DNA of 15,127 nt from JBMSHD01 sp049416425 (lineage in GTDB: Bacteria; Pseudomonadota; Gammaproteobacteria; Francisellales; Francisellaceae): NCBI GenBank assembly GCA_049416425.1, contig JBMSHD010000051.1, positions 1 through 15,127 on the forward strand. Reading direction: 5' to 3'. Positions 15,109-15,127 of this stretch are shown here, piece after piece. Position 1 is the first letter of the stretch, and every line of letters starts with the position of its first letter. The position numbers were made by a program, and so were the translations under genes. Under the pieces are notes generated by a model that was not told the DNA's origin, searched no databases, and saw only the letters and a program-made list of their open reading frames with translations.

Positions 15109-15127
15109 GGCGAAATATCTTCCAATT
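15075..15127 (+). mobile_element. IS element, left (transposase 5') end, partial
   Basis: Bases 15075-15098 match the reverse complement of 30-53 at 23 of 24 positions, with the tip facing the window interior. Beyond the repeat the sequence differs from that at the left edge, so the two edges show opposite ends of the element. An ATG lies 8 bp inside the repeat and runs off the window. The two partial elements are therefore in direct orientation. The ATP-grasp gene is cut exactly here. Confidence 0.75.
15107..15127 (+). CDS. Putative IS transposase, first seven codons
   Basis: The ATG at 15107 begins a frame MAKYLPI that is open to the window edge, a short distance inside the terminal repeat. 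This is the usual place for a transposase start. TTCC at 15095-15098 is not a ribosome site, so initiation signals are weak. Its orientation agrees with the transposase tail at the left edge. Confidence 0.45.

Noticed and set aside
1..15127. Small circular molecule carrying a single IS copy
   Set aside because: If the edges joined through one IS, the bases beside the two tips should form a target duplication. AAGAGTG and TTTAGTA do not match at any usual length.

Overview
The window looks like a complete assembly contig from a Gram-negative proteobacterium, most likely a gammaproteobacterium. The signs are an L-Ara4N lipid A modification operon, an RND efflux pair, a lipobox-bearing outer-membrane-type lipoprotein and a YheB/DUF445-type protein. 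GC content is moderate in the core and drops clearly after about 14,050. Both window ends stop exactly 53 bases inside what appear to be two copies of one insertion sequence (IS). They share a 24-bp terminal inverted repeat with one mismatch (30-53 and 15075-15098), and the two copies are in direct orientation.

Layout. At 1-53 lies an IS end that truncates an RND permease gene (minus strand, remnant 54-1603). The partner periplasmic adaptor (1600-3159, minus) is also broken: about 240 bp (about 1984-2220) of GC-rich, strongly self-complementary, non-adaptor sequence sits inside its C-terminal coding region and brings an in-frame stop. Next comes a tight minus-strand operon, read from 9261 down to 3278: arnT, a single arnE-like SMR flippase subunit, arnB, arnC, a stand-alone ArnA dehydrogenase/decarboxylase domain and a DUF445 membrane protein. 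Most of these genes overlap by 4-8 bp. The formyltransferase half of ArnA, the deformylase ArnD and a second flippase subunit are absent from the operon.

Divergent from arnT, 9518-12757 encodes a large lipoprotein with about four Cys-pair beta-sandwich modules and then 14 beta-propeller blades, which would make two seven-bladed propellers. Downstream is a malate dehydrogenase gene (13032-13991). It is preceded by a near-consensus sigma70 promoter and a long leader holding a double-hairpin REP/MITE-like element. The last kilobase (14076-15074, minus) is AT-rich and probably foreign: a 5'-truncated ATP-grasp ligase gene cut by the right-hand IS, overlapping a 103-codon gene of unknown function.

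Together, the central operon would make UDP-L-Ara4N from UDP-glucuronate, load it on undecaprenyl phosphate, flip it and transfer it to lipid A, altering resistance to cationic peptides. The flanks show gene decay driven by mobile elements. The points most worth following up are the structured insertion in the adaptor gene, the short Ara4N operon with DUF445, and the 14-blade lipoprotein.
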